Source: Flavobacterium ginsenosidimutans | Lineage (GTDB): Bacteria > Bacteroidota > Bacteroidia > Flavobacteriales > Flavobacteriaceae | Assembly (NCBI RefSeq): GCF_003254625.1 | Contig: NZ_QJRJ01000080.1 | Span: forward strand, 62,001 to 126,000 | DNA: 64,000 nucleotides | Direction: 5' to 3' | In this document: positions 17,094 through 26,478 of the stretch, one piece after another | How the letters are laid out: each line of letters begins with the position of its first letter | Position numbering within the stretch: the stretch's first letter is position 1 | Notes under the pieces: model-generated | The model's database searches: none | Seen by the model: the letters and a program-made list of their open reading frames with translations, nothing else | Told to the model about the DNA's origin: nothing | Translations under genes and position numbers: made by a program

Positions 17094-19439
17094 TTAGGCC
17101 TCTTTTATTTTAAGACCTCTTTTATACCAGGGTTTCTTTATTCCAGATTCTTTATACTGATAACCATAACTTACGCCATAATTATAACCATATCCGTAAG
17201 CGGTTTTCAGATTTACTCCGTTTATAACAACCCCGACATTTTTTAACTGACCTTTTTTAATGAAATTGTTTATATGAACTAAATTACTTTTATCTGTATA
17301 ATCATATTTTACCACAAATACTGTTACATCTGCCAAATGACTGAAATTTAGCGTATCAGATACGATTTGAACTGGCGCAGTATCTAAGATGATAAAATCA
17401 TAAAGTGTTTTTGCTTCTTCAATTAAGGATTCAAAATTTGAATTGGTTATTAATTGAGATGGATTAGGCGGAGCTTCTCCTGCGAATAAAACATCAATAT
17501 TTTTAGAAAAATTATTCTCTTTATGAAGAAACTCTTTCCAGTCATCTGCTTTATTGGCTAAGAAATTTGAAAGTCCTGGCACGTTTCTATCAACATTGAA
17601 ATAATCATGCAGCTGAGGGTTTCTCAGATCGACGCCTATCAGCAATGTTTTCTTGTTTAAATTGCTGCTTGTTATTGCACTGTGAAAAGCACAAAAGGAT
17701 TTTCCTTCGCCTTGAATAGCTGATGTAAAGAGTACTACTCTTCCTCGATTTTCTTCTTTCCTAGGCAGTAAATAAGATATATTAGATGCTAAAGCCCTCG
17801 AAGCTTCTGCAATCATAGAACGAGAAGTAGCTGTATTGTCTAGCTTGTCATTTGTGCTTATTTTAGGAATATTCCCCAAAATAGGGATATTATTAATTAT
17901 TTTTTGGATGTCTTCCTCGTTATGCACTTTGGTATCAAAGAATAAACGAACGTAGGTAATTCCGAAAGGAACCAACAACCCAAACATAAATGCGCCAAGC
18001 ATAAATACTTTTGGCTGTGGAAAAATTGCAGAATAATTGGTTTCTGGTGCATTTAGAGTTTTTAAATTTGATTCTAAAATGGCTCCGTTTAAAACTGCTT
18101 CTTCTTTCTTTTGTAATAATGCTACATACGTTTCTGCTTTTAGACTAAGATTGCTATTGATTCTTCCCAATACTTTATCGTTTGTTGGAATGCTTTTTAC
18201 TTTTGCTTCAGCAATACTTTGTTCTTCTCTATTTACTCTACTGTTTTGATTTAGAAAATTCAAATAACCTTCTAAAGTATTTAAGATTTCTTGTTTTTGA
18301 GTTTTCAGCTGCGTCATCAAACTGATGTATGCCGGATTGTTTTTCTGCGCTCTTTCTAAGATCAGCTGGCTTTCCATCAATTTTTGATTGTAATTAACAA
18401 GCATTTGATTAACAGTAGGCGAATCTAAATTATAATCTGTTCCTAAAGTTTGCGCAGGCCCCGATTGTTTAATGTCATTAATTGCAAAAGCAGCTTGTGA
18501 TATTTGTCTTTCATTAATAGAAGCGGTTTCTTTTTTCTGACTTCTGTCGGCTGTTTTTTCAACAATATAATTGTCCATTACGCCAATATCATTGTTTTGC
18601 AGATATCTTTCTTTTTCGCTTTCAATAGAATCTTTTTCTTTGGTAAAACTTTTAATTCTTTGATTCAAATAAGAAACTGTATTTCTAAATACTTTCTGTT
18701 TGTTGAGCACAATATTTTTATCCAGTAAAACAATAATTTCGTTCAATATTTTTCTAGAACGGTCTGGAGTTGATCCAATATGTTTTAACTCGATGACACC
18801 TTTTGCAGTTTCATCAGATGCAACAAGAAGTGATGATTTTAAGTTTTTTAAAGCAATAATCGTAGGTTCAAGAGTTACTTTATATTCTTTGTCAAAATAA
18901 AGCGACGGATTCTTTTTTGCTTTCGCAGATAATTGGATTTTAAATGGCAAACCTTTTACAGCTTCGTTTCCTTTATATCCTTTAACGGTATAACTGTTTT
19001 CGGTATCTGTTTCTGTTACAACAAATCCGTTTTCATTTATTTTAATTTCATAAGAAACTAGTGGAAGCGAATCATTAGAAACTGTTGGTATTAAAGCGAA
19101 AGGCAAAACATTTATATAATTGTTCTGAACTGTATAAACCTTTTCGTAATAGCTGTAATTTAAATTCAAATTCTTAACTACGTCCAACAAAAACTCATTA
19201 GAAGTCATTAATCTTATTTCATCTTCTAAATTATCTTCACTACTGCTTTTATCTGTACTGATGGTAATAATTTTTGTTTTGTCTTCTTGTTTTTTGTCAA
19301 TCAAGATTGTAGCTGAAGTTTCGTATGTTGGCGGAACAATTTTTATAAAGATAAAAGCAGCTCCAACAAATAAAATTAAGCTTAGCAAAAACCAAGGCCA
19401 GTAACGTAAATACTTTAAAAATTCTTTTTTAAAATCCAT
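17094..19439 (-). CDS. wzc: Polysaccharide co-polymerase with tyrosine autokinase domain (Wzc-type)
   Basis: 781 aa. TM1 at about 12-34 (YWPWFLLSLILFVGAAFIF), a long periplasmic Wzz-like region with coiled coils, and TM2 at about 503-526 (MLGAFMFGLLVPFGITYVRL). The cytoplasmic BY-kinase has Walker A SAIQGEGKS (about 580), Walker A' LLIGVDLRNPQLHDYF (about 598-613) and Walker B FIILDTAP (about 685). The C-terminal tyrosine cluster AYGYGYNYGVSYGYQY is the autophosphorylation site. It controls polymer length and export with Wza. It is downstream of wza in one operon. Confidence 0.93.
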   Translation of the reverse strand: MDFKKEFLKYLRYWPWFLLSLILFVGAAFIFIKIVPPTYETSATILIDKKQEDKTKIITISTDKSSSEDNLEDEIRLMTSNEFLLDVVKNLNLNYSYYEKVYTVQNNYINVLPFALIPTVSNDSLPLVSYEIKINENGFVVTETDTENSYTVKGYKGNEAVKGLPFKIQLSAKAKKNPSLYFDKEYKVTLEPTIIALKNLKSSLLVASDETAKGVIELKHIGSTPDRSRKILNEIIVLLDKNIVLNKQKVFRNTVSYLNQRIKSFTKEKDSIESEKERYLQNNDIGVMDNYIVEKTADRSQKKETASINERQISQAAFAINDIKQSGPAQTLGTDYNLDSPTVNQMLVNYNQKLMESQLILERAQKNNPAYISLMTQLKTQKQEILNTLEGYLNFLNQNSRVNREEQSIAEAKVKSIPTNDKVLGRINSNLSLKAETYVALLQKKEEAVLNGAILESNLKTLNAPETNYSAIFPQPKVFMLGAFMFGLLVPFGITYVRLFFDTKVHNEEDIQKIINNIPILGNIPKISTNDKLDNTATSRSMIAEASRALASNISYLLPRKEENRGRVVLFTSAIQGEGKSFCAFHSAITSSNLNKKTLLIGVDLRNPQLHDYFNVDRNVPGLSNFLANKADDWKEFLHKENNFSKNIDVLFAGEAPPNPSQLITNSNFESLIEEAKTLYDFIILDTAPVQIVSDTLNFSHLADVTVFVVKYDYTDKSNLVHINNFIKKGQLKNVGVVINGVNLKTAYGYGYNYGVSYGYQYKESGIKKPWYKRGLKIKEA

Positions 19440-19503
19440 AACTATTTATATTAATTCAGTCGCGTTAATAACAATAAGTGTATTTCTGAACTTCTTACTG
19501 TTT

Positions 19504-20271
19504 TTAATTATTTACAATTAATAAAATCACTGCAGTAAGAGAAGCTGCGATACCCAATACTTGTATCGGATCTTTTATTAAACCTCCACTATTTACTTTC
19601 AGTTTATTTGCTTCTACGATTATAACATCGTTTTGTCTTATTCTATAATTCGGATTTGACATCCAAGAAGCACTCGTTAAATCAACATGAAAAACCAAAC
19701 GTTTTCCATCTACTTCTCTAATCAGTTTTACATCTTTACGTATTGCAGAATAAGTTAAGTCTCCCGCCAATCCAATTGCATCAAGTAAACTAATTGATTC
19801 TTCGCTAAAAGGTTTTACTCCAGGAGCATTTACTTCTCCCAAAATCGTAAACTTGTTATTCAGCACTCTACATTGAACCGTTGGGTTTACCAGATAATTT
19901 TCGTTTATAAGGCGTTCTTTTATTTTGATTTCTACATTGGCTGGAGTTAAACCTCCAACTTTCACTTCATTCAAAATTGGCATCATAATATTTCCTTGCG
20001 GATTAACTAGATAACCTGACAACCTCATCATTTCTACAGATGTTTGTCCATTAGTTGCTGAAGTCATATTAAATGGCGCAGCCACTACTGGATTTATATC
20101 TCCAATATCTATTTTTAAGATATCGTTAGGCTGTATTTTAGGCGATGTATAATTTAAAGTTGAGTTTGCATAACTGTCTAAATCTTGTAAATACAGTATT
20201 TCTTTCCTGGTAGTACAAGATTCAAGCATTAATAAAATCAATAAAATTATAGGAAAGAAAAATTTCTTCAT
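19504..20271 (-). CDS. wza: Polysaccharide export outer-membrane lipoprotein (Wza-type)
   Basis: 255 aa. Lipoprotein signal with lipobox LMLESC (C19). The Poly_export domain begins KIQPNDILKIDIGDINPVV, followed by an SLBB-like stretch (FTILGEVNAPGVKPFSEESI). The C-terminus has one hydrophobic helix (VLGIAASLTAVILLIV), common in the shorter Bacteroidota versions, which anchor differently from E. coli Wza. It forms the outer-membrane exit channel with Wzc. It lies between a GT2 gene and wzc. Confidence 0.92.
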   Translation of the reverse strand: MKKFFFPIILLILLMLESCTTRKEILYLQDLDSYANSTLNYTSPKIQPNDILKIDIGDINPVVAAPFNMTSATNGQTSVEMMRLSGYLVNPQGNIMMPILNEVKVGGLTPANVEIKIKERLINENYLVNPTVQCRVLNNKFTILGEVNAPGVKPFSEESISLLDAIGLAGDLTYSAIRKDVKLIREVDGKRLVFHVDLTSASWMSNPNYRIRQNDVIIVEANKLKVNSGGLIKDPIQVLGIAASLTAVILLIVNN

Positions 20272-20353
20272 TTTAATCGGTATATATAGTTTACTTAATA
20301 CTCTAAATTCTATTGGGATAAATAACTAAAATGAATAGTATTTATCTTTTTTA

Positions 20354-21100
20354 TTAATGAGTAATGTACTGCCTCAAAGCCATACTCTTTTTAAGAAATA
20401 CAGCCTGAACTGCAGTTAAACCATGATATTTATAGATTTTATAATCTTCATTCAGCACTTCAAGAGCAGTTTTAAAACTGGTACTCATACCTCCCATTCT
20501 CATCTTTACAATATACTTGTCGATGTAACTCATCTTGATTTTGTATTTGTACAAGTAGCGAAGCAAAAATTCTGTATCAGACGCTATTTTAAAATCAAGA
20601 TTGTATAAACCATGTTTATCGATGATATCTTTTTTCAAATAAACTGTTGGATGCAGAGGCAGCCATCCGCCTTTTACTTTTTTAAGACTAAAAACGCCTC
20701 CAATTCTATCACGAACCAAACGCTCGTCTGTATCGTTGGTCACGTAAACACCGTCACCATAAATACCATCTATCGAAGAATCGGCATTAAAACGAGCTGC
20801 AATTCTTGAAATAGCTTTTTTATCAAAAAACTCATCGTCAGAATGCATAAGTCCAATTACATCTCCGGTTGCCAGTTTTAATCCTTTGTTTATTGCGTCG
20901 TACATACCTTTGTCAGGTTCAGAAATAAATTGGCTTATTTTATCACGATAAGACTCAATAATTTCTTTTGTTCCGTCTTTAGAATTGCCATCAACAATTA
21001 TGTATTCGATATCAGGATAATTTTGAGACAATACACTTTTGATCGCTTTTTCAATCGTAGCTTTTCTGTTATAACAGACTGTGATTATGGTAATTCTCAT
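20354..21100 (-). CDS. Family 2 glycosyltransferase
   Basis: 248 aa, GT-A fold. The N-terminal TIITVCYNRKATIEKAIKSV, IEYIIVDGNSKDGTKEII and PDKGMYDAINKGLKLATGD are classic GT2 blocks. LMHSDDEF holds the DxD-type metal site, and a WLPLHPTVYLKK acceptor-side motif follows. It resembles WcaA/WcaE-like 'colanic acid' transferases. A 160-nt spacer upstream (containing the 24-nt repeat) suggests it may begin a separate transcript with wza and wzc. Sugar specificity unknown. Confidence 0.88.
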   Translation of the reverse strand: MRITIITVCYNRKATIEKAIKSVLSQNYPDIEYIIVDGNSKDGTKEIIESYRDKISQFISEPDKGMYDAINKGLKLATGDVIGLMHSDDEFFDKKAISRIAARFNADSSIDGIYGDGVYVTNDTDERLVRDRIGGVFSLKKVKGGWLPLHPTVYLKKDIIDKHGLYNLDFKIASDTEFLLRYLYKYKIKMSYIDKYIVKMRMGGMSTSFKTALEVLNEDYKIYKYHGLTAVQAVFLKKSMALRQYITH

Positions 21101-21226
21101 AATAATTACATTTTAAGGTGAAAATTTTTCATAATTATAAGGTAAAGCTAAAACAAAAGAATGCCACTAAAAAAAGTTCTCGACGAAGCACCACAATCCT
21201 CGTTAAAACCCTAATTTTTGAATATT

Positions 21227-21250
21227 AATGTCCTTAATAAGGAAATTTTA
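21227..21250. repeat. 24-nt direct repeat with palindromic core, copy 1
   Basis: This 24-nt segment is identical to 40537-40560, in the same orientation. Its core TCCTTAATAAGGA is a 6-bp dyad around one base. It lies in the 160-nt spacer upstream of the GT2-wza-wzc block, 127-150 nt before the GT2 start. It is a candidate operator shared by two cluster promoters, or a recombination boundary. Confidence 0.6.
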
Positions 21251-21260
21251 AAAAAGAAAA

Positions 21261-22205
21261 TCATTGATTTAACAATAACTTTTCGAAATAACTAATTGTC
21301 GAAACCAAACCTTCACGCAATTGAATTTTAGGCTCCCAACCGTTCAATTTATTTTTTGCCAAAGAAATATCTGGCTGTCTTTGTTTGGGATCGTCTTGCG
21401 GAAGATCTAGATAAATAATTTTCGATTTCGAATTGGTCAGTTCAATAATAGCTTGCGCCAATTCTAACATGGTAAACTCATTTGGATTTCCTAAGTTAAC
21501 TGGTCCTAAAAAATCTTTTTCAGAATTCATCATTCTTACCATGCCTTCTACTAAATCATCAACGTATTGAAAAGAGCGCGTTTGCAATCCATCACCAAAA
21601 ATGGTAATGTCTTTTCCTTGCAAAGCCTGAACGATAAAATTCGAAACCACTCTTCCATCTCCTGGATTCATATTTGGTCCGTAGGTATTGAAGATTCTGA
21701 TGATTTTGATTGCCACTTTATTTTGATTGTGATAATCCATAAATAAAGTTTCCGCACATCGTTTTCCTTCATCATAACAGGAACGAATACCAATTGGATT
21801 AACATGTCCCCAATAATTTTCGGTTTGAGGATGTACCAAAGGATCTCCATAAACCTCACTCGTACTGGCCTGAAGCACTTTAGCATTCACACGTTTTGCC
21901 AATCCTAACACGTTAATAGCTCCCATTACAGAAGTTTTTATCGTTTTAATCGGATTATATTGGTAATGTACAGGAGACGCAGGACAAGCTAGATTATAAA
22001 TTTCATCAACTTCGGCATAGTATGATTCTGTTATGTCATGGCGAACCATTTCGAAGTATGGATTATCCAGCAATTCTATAATATTAGATTTTGCTCCAGT
22101 AAAATAATTGTCTAAACAAATTACTTCATTGCCCTCATTTAATAACCTTTTGCACAAATGAGATCCTACAAAACCAGCTCCTCCTGTTATCAATATTCTT
22201 TTCAT
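21261..22205 (-). CDS. uxs: UDP-glucuronate decarboxylase (UDP-xylose synthase) type SDR
   Basis: 314 aa. Rossmann motif LITGGAGFVGSHLC at the N-terminus, the diagnostic NLACPASPVHYQYNP, STSEVYGDP, and catalytic SCYDEGKR (Tyr about 142, Lys four residues on). RIFNTYGPNM and the SFQYVDDLVEGM region follow. The CPASP and YDEGKR combination is characteristic of UXS enzymes, which convert UDP-glucuronate to UDP-xylose with NAD+. The ugd gene at 35089 supplies the substrate. Xylose in the polymer is therefore likely. Confidence 0.88.
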   Translation of the reverse strand: MKRILITGGAGFVGSHLCKRLLNEGNEVICLDNYFTGAKSNIIELLDNPYFEMVRHDITESYYAEVDEIYNLACPASPVHYQYNPIKTIKTSVMGAINVLGLAKRVNAKVLQASTSEVYGDPLVHPQTENYWGHVNPIGIRSCYDEGKRCAETLFMDYHNQNKVAIKIIRIFNTYGPNMNPGDGRVVSNFIVQALQGKDITIFGDGLQTRSFQYVDDLVEGMVRMMNSEKDFLGPVNLGNPNEFTMLELAQAIIELTNSKSKIIYLDLPQDDPKQRQPDISLAKNKLNGWEPKIQLREGLVSTISYFEKLLLNQ

Positions 22206-22214
22206 TTTTAAATT

Positions 22215-23033
22215 CTATTTGTTTTTGATTAAATCAATTTTAGTTTGAATCTGAAAAAAGTAATGTGACTTAAAGCGCGCCAGATAAAATCCTTCTTTGC
22301 CATCTAAAAAGCCTAATTTTAAAAAGTAAGCGCCCATAAAATAAACAACTGGCAGTAATCCTGTATTAAGAAGTCCGTATTTAATTTTTTGATTTAAAGA
22401 TAAAAGCTCATTTTTAGACTGCTTAAGCTGTAAATATCTTTGTGCTTCCCAGGTAGAATAAGCATTGTGTTTATCGATATAATGCTCTAAATTTCTAAAA
22501 TCCTTATGAATCACTTTTGCCGAAATAAGCCCAACTTTACCTTCAATAATAGGATGTTCGTGCACTTCCATATCTAAATGGCTCCATAAATCTTCTTCGA
22601 TTTTTTCGTAAGCTCCTTTTGATTTTTTAAAAAGAGCTGACTTTTTAAATCCATAACCATATTTCAGTTTTCGACCCATGAAATAGTTTTCAAACTGAAT
22701 TGTATAGCCGTTATAATTAGGATCTTGGGTTTTTATTGCTATTTCGTTGACAAATTCGTCAGTAACAAATTCGTCAGCGTCAAGAAACAAAATCCATTCG
22801 TTGAGAAGATTTGCATTCTGAAGCGCCCAATTTCTTTTTTTTGGAAATTTTCCATTCCAATTAAACTGCAGCACTTCTGCTCCCATAGCAGTTGCTATCG
22901 TTATAGTATCATCAGTACTTCCAGAATCAACTATAATTACTTGAGAAAATCGCTTTAATTTATCCAAACATGATGGTAAATTCTTAGCTTCGTTCTTAAC
23001 AGAAACGATTACGGAAATAGGAATTTTATTCAA
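22215..23033 (-). CDS. Family 2 glycosyltransferase (WaaE/KdtX-like)
   Basis: 272 aa. Begins NKIPISVIVSVKNEAKNL, then VIIVDSGSTDDTITIA, PKKRNWALQNA and WILFLDADEFV (DxD), the set seen in WaaE-type beta-glucosyltransferases. A hydrophobic C-terminal segment (LLPVVYFMGAYFLKLGF) suggests membrane association. The only in-frame start near the conserved N-terminus is TTG at 23033; upstream codons run into a stop after four codons and the next ATG is about 50 codons inside. It overlaps the preceding acyltransferase gene by 8 nt. Confidence 0.85.
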   Translation of the reverse strand: MNKIPISVIVSVKNEAKNLPSCLDKLKRFSQVIIVDSGSTDDTITIATAMGAEVLQFNWNGKFPKKRNWALQNANLLNEWILFLDADEFVTDEFVNEIAIKTQDPNYNGYTIQFENYFMGRKLKYGYGFKKSALFKKSKGAYEKIEEDLWSHLDMEVHEHPIIEGKVGLISAKVIHKDFRNLEHYIDKHNAYSTWEAQRYLQLKQSKNELLSLNQKIKYGLLNTGLLPVVYFMGAYFLKLGFLDGKEGFYLARFKSHYFFQIQTKIDLIKNK

Positions 23034-23577
23034 AGCTTCTAGATTTTATAAATTTGGCAGGATTACCCGCTACAATAGTATTTTTCTCGACATTTTTGGT
23101 CACTAAACTTCCTGCGCCTACAATGGCATTTTCTCCAATTGTCACTCCAGGCATGATTATAGCCCTTACACCAATAAAAACACCTTTTTGTATGGTAATT
23201 TTCTTTGTTATTAAATTCATTTCAGGCTTATCAAAAGCATGAGTTCCAGTACATAAATATACTTCCTGACCAACAGTGGCGTGTTCAAAAATTTCTACAA
23301 GTCCAAGTGTGTAAGCATTGGCACGATCACCAAGACAGGCAAAATCATGTAAAATTAGATTCCACGGAATTTGAATTCTTGCTCTTTGGTGCACAAATGG
23401 TTTTCCGTAAATTTTACATCCAAACAATTTGAGCCAAAATAATCTCCACCGATTAGCGGGTTTTGGGGTCCAACTGCAAAACAATAACCAGACATATTCC
23501 CAAAGTATCATTTTAATTCGCTGCGAAAATGACCAAGGCGAATCGTAAGGGGAATTCTGTGAATATTCTTGTTCCAT
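23026..23577 (-). CDS. WcaF-like hexapeptide acyltransferase
   Basis: 183 aa. The N-terminus (YDSPWSFSQRIKMILWEYVW, CSWTPKPANRWRLFWLKLFG) and HQRARIQIPWNLILHD match WcaF-type putative colanic acid acetyltransferases. Left-handed beta-helix hexapeptides follow (ITIQKGVFIGVRAIIMPGVT, IGENAIVGAGSLVTK), with catalytic-type His in CTGTHAFD. It ends VAGNPAKFI, typical of the family. It probably O-acetylates a sugar of the repeat unit. Confidence 0.85.
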   Translation of the reverse strand: MEQEYSQNSPYDSPWSFSQRIKMILWEYVWLLFCSWTPKPANRWRLFWLKLFGCKIYGKPFVHQRARIQIPWNLILHDFACLGDRANAYTLGLVEIFEHATVGQEVYLCTGTHAFDKPEMNLITKKITIQKGVFIGVRAIIMPGVTIGENAIVGAGSLVTKNVEKNTIVAGNPAKFIKSRSFE

Positions 23578-23582
23578 TGTTT

Positions 23583-24698
23583 TTATTGTTTGATTTTGAT
23601 TGACTCGAATTCGGTTAAAAATTCAGCCGCTAACTTTTCATTAGAATGTGTCTCATTTACCATCAATCCAGCTCTGGCTAAATCATTGATCCGATTTGGA
23701 TTTTCTATTAGATCTCTCAAATAAGCATTCAAAATTTCTACTCGATTTTCTACTCGATGATCGAAACACAAACCGTTTTTTTCATGAATTAAAAAATCTT
23801 TGAAACAATCTAAATTGGAAACAATCGTTGCGCATCCCCAGCTCATGGCTTCTAAAGGCGAAACTCCAAATGTTTCTCCTTGTTCTGCTACCGACGGATA
23901 AACAAATATTGAGGCTTTTGCATAGATTTCATTTAATTTCTCGATATCAAAAACAGGCTCAAGAAATCTTACATTGCTGTTTATAGCCAAAACTTTTAAT
24001 TCGTGCAGATAAGATTCTCCGCCTCCGCCAGTTTCTGTAGAATAAGGTCCTACAATAAGTAACTGCCATCCTTTAGCATCCAAAGCTGCAAATGCTTCAA
24101 TTAAAATATCTAAACCTTTTTCTGGATGAATTCTTCCGGTGTAAAGTATTGTTTTTTCTTTTTTCGAAAAATCAATAGTTTTTGAATTTCTAAAAGGCAA
24201 TGTATTTGGAATCATTACCACTTTATCAAAATATTCTTTTTTGATTTCGTCTTTTATTGCTTTTGCAACTGGGCTCGAATTGGCTCTTAATCTGGCACTT
24301 TTTGTGTAAAATTTCATTTGCCCTTTTGGCATTCTAGCCACATCAATCATGCACTTTTTCTTTTGGTTGGAAGGCAGAAGAATTGGCAACCAGAAAGTAT
24401 TCGAAACAATTATATCTGTGCTTTTTGATATTTTTCGGACTGCTTTTAAAGTGTAAAAAAAATCCAGAACCTTAAGAAAAATTCCTGATGACGGCACTTT
24501 ATAACCTTTAACTCTTATGTGATTAATCCCTCCATCATTTTCAACATCTAAAAACCCTTTATATGATTTGGAAATATAATTTACTTCGTGCCCTTTATTA
24601 ACAAATTCTTTTGCCAGACCATACCACATTTTTTCTACAGCTCCGCCCAGCAAGGGAGGTACAGGAAAAAAGGCACCTTGAACTATTGTTATTTTCAT
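23583..24698 (-). CDS. Family 4 glycosyltransferase
   Basis: 371 aa, GT-B fold. N-terminal QGAFFPVPPLLGGAVEKMWY with the glycine-rich acceptor loop, then KTILYTGRIHPEKGLDILIE starting the nucleotide-sugar domain, and EQGETFGVSPLEAMSWGCA carrying the E-x7-E motif. It lies 4 nt downstream of the next GT4 gene, in a tight run of transferases. Donor sugar unknown. Confidence 0.88.
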   Translation of the reverse strand: MKITIVQGAFFPVPPLLGGAVEKMWYGLAKEFVNKGHEVNYISKSYKGFLDVENDGGINHIRVKGYKVPSSGIFLKVLDFFYTLKAVRKISKSTDIIVSNTFWLPILLPSNQKKKCMIDVARMPKGQMKFYTKSARLRANSSPVAKAIKDEIKKEYFDKVVMIPNTLPFRNSKTIDFSKKEKTILYTGRIHPEKGLDILIEAFAALDAKGWQLLIVGPYSTETGGGGESYLHELKVLAINSNVRFLEPVFDIEKLNEIYAKASIFVYPSVAEQGETFGVSPLEAMSWGCATIVSNLDCFKDFLIHEKNGLCFDHRVENRVEILNAYLRDLIENPNRINDLARAGLMVNETHSNEKLAAEFLTEFESIKIKQ

Positions 24699-24702
24699 TC
24701 TT

Positions 24703-25776
24703 TTACATCGTATTATATAATTCGACCATTTTTTTTCCGACTGTTTTTATATCGTATTTTTTGACAATTAAATCTCGTCCGTGTTTGCCCATCATTTCCA
24801 AAAGCATTGTTGGCGCATTAAAAACTTTAAATAAAGCTTTTTCTAAATTTGTAACCGAAAGATCGATCCACCAGCCACATTTGTGTATTTCTAAATCTTC
24901 CCAAGGCGTTCCGTGAGTCGTTATTACGGGTACAGCTACCGCCAAAGCTTCAGCCACAACGATTCCGAAATTTTCACTGTGAGTTGGAAGTACCATTACA
25001 TCGGCAGAGCGTAAAAAATCCCATTTTTCTTCACCGTATTTTGGACCAACAAAATGTACATTTTCTAAATCTACCGTACTCTGAATCAAACTAATTACAT
25101 ATTCTTCTTCTCCGCTTCCTGCAATTTCGAGTGTCCAGCCTTCTGTGTTACTGGTTCTCCAAGCATCTAGCAATAATTCTATTCCTTTTTTAGGATGAAT
25201 TCGAGACATGAATATCATTTTCTTTGTCCCATATTTTTCCTTCAGTTTTTTAACATCTCTCAAATGAATTCCGTTTGGAATAATATGAATTGGGTTTTTA
25301 AAACCAAGAGCCTGAAGATTTTCGGCTTCCATTTGAGCTGTTGCATGAAGGCAAAGCGATTTTTTCAAAGCACTTTTTTGGTATAAAAACAAGGCAATTT
25401 TTTTCTTTATCGGATTATGAGCCAAAATCCAAGGTTCAAGCATTCCGTGTGGCGAAACAATTACTTTAATACCAAGTTTTTGAGCTTCGTTTTGAAAAGC
25501 CCAGTTTTGAGGACTCCAGATTCCGTTAATATGAACAATATCTGGACATTCTTCTTCAAGATAAGCGCGATATTCATTGATTAAAGAAAACCAGCGCGTC
25601 ATTTTGTTATTGAAAAATTTTATCTGAACGCCTTCAATTGCAATGGGTTCTTTAGATAGTCCTGTCGCAATACTAAATGATGTTACATCTTTTAATACTT
25701 TGCTCAAAAGCCGCATATATTCTGTTGTTCCTCCGCCGCTTTTATCAATACTGGCTATATAATGAATTACTTTCAT
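24703..25776 (-). CDS. Family 4 glycosyltransferase
   Basis: 357 aa from the ATG at 25776. A longer frame to 25893 overlaps the upstream acyltransferase gene and has no sensible N-terminus. Blocks seen: KVIHYIASIDKSGGGTTEYM, DIVHINGIWSPQNW, VSPHGMLEPWIL, KKMIFMSRIHPKKGIELLLD, and HSENFGIVVAEALAVAVPVI with E-x7-E. These are typical of capsule GT4 enzymes. Donor unknown. Confidence 0.88.
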   Translation of the reverse strand: MKVIHYIASIDKSGGGTTEYMRLLSKVLKDVTSFSIATGLSKEPIAIEGVQIKFFNNKMTRWFSLINEYRAYLEEECPDIVHINGIWSPQNWAFQNEAQKLGIKVIVSPHGMLEPWILAHNPIKKKIALFLYQKSALKKSLCLHATAQMEAENLQALGFKNPIHIIPNGIHLRDVKKLKEKYGTKKMIFMSRIHPKKGIELLLDAWRTSNTEGWTLEIAGSGEEEYVISLIQSTVDLENVHFVGPKYGEEKWDFLRSADVMVLPTHSENFGIVVAEALAVAVPVITTHGTPWEDLEIHKCGWWIDLSVTNLEKALFKVFNAPTMLLEMMGKHGRDLIVKKYDIKTVGKKMVELYNTM

Positions 25777-25810
25777 GGTATGGTTGTTTTTTGGTTGTGG
25801 GAGATTTATT

Positions 25811-26476
25811 TTAATAAACAAAGCCTGTTTCTCTATTAAAATATTTATATTCTTTGGGTAACTCTTTGATTTCTTTTGCTGGGTTTCCTCCATACAATCG
25901 GTATGGAGTAGTAAAGTTTTTGTTTAACAATGCATTTGCACCAAGAACAGAATATGCAGGTAAAGCTGCTCCGCCTAAAATCGTTGATGCTGTTCCAACA
26001 AAACAATAATCGCCAATTGTGATCGGATTACTGTCTTGAATATTTAATTCGATATTAATGGAATGTGTTAGCAATTGACTAGAATAACCGGCTACTGTAA
26101 CAAAATTTCCAACTTGAATTATGTTCGTGCAATCTATATGATGATTTTTTGTAATTGCTGAATGTTCGCCAATAATCAAATTTGATTGTCGATCTTTTTG
26201 ATGTGAAAAATGTTTCGAATCTGTATTGGTTGGAAATCCTGTAATCCAATTGCCACGAGCAATACTGGAATGTTTTCCTATTTTCAATAAATCTAAATGC
26301 ACTGCTACATTAAAATTACCGATGTAAGCATTCGAATCCATAATTAGTTTTTTAGGAAAAATCCAAGAAAAACCAATTCTGGATGATCTGTCAATTTCGT
26401 ATTTAAAAAATTGGACTAGCATAAATCGCTTTAATGGCCAAGGCGACAAAACGGTTAATATTTTTAGCACTATCAT
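25811..26476 (-). CDS. Hexapeptide-repeat acyltransferase
   Basis: 221 aa. Left-handed beta-helix repeats are visible in NLIIGEHSAITKNHHIDCTN, IIQVGNFVTVAGYSSQLLTH and PITIGDYCFVGTASTILGGA. It ends with YRLYGGNPAKEIKELP, the usual end of acetyltransferases of this fold. N-terminal residues 1-60 are hydrophobic and amphipathic. It probably decorates the polymer. It lies 2 nt downstream of a GT4 gene. Confidence 0.8.
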   Translation of the reverse strand: MIVLKILTVLSPWPLKRFMLVQFFKYEIDRSSRIGFSWIFPKKLIMDSNAYIGNFNVAVHLDLLKIGKHSSIARGNWITGFPTNTDSKHFSHQKDRQSNLIIGEHSAITKNHHIDCTNIIQVGNFVTVAGYSSQLLTHSINIELNIQDSNPITIGDYCFVGTASTILGGAALPAYSVLGANALLNKNFTTPYRLYGGNPAKEIKELPKEYKYFNRETGFVY

Positions 26477-26478
26477 CC

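Noticed and set aside
25777..25893. N-terminal extension of the GT4 frame upstream of 25776
   Set aside because: It overlaps the acyltransferase gene at 25811 and the conserved GT4 start begins at the ATG at 25776.
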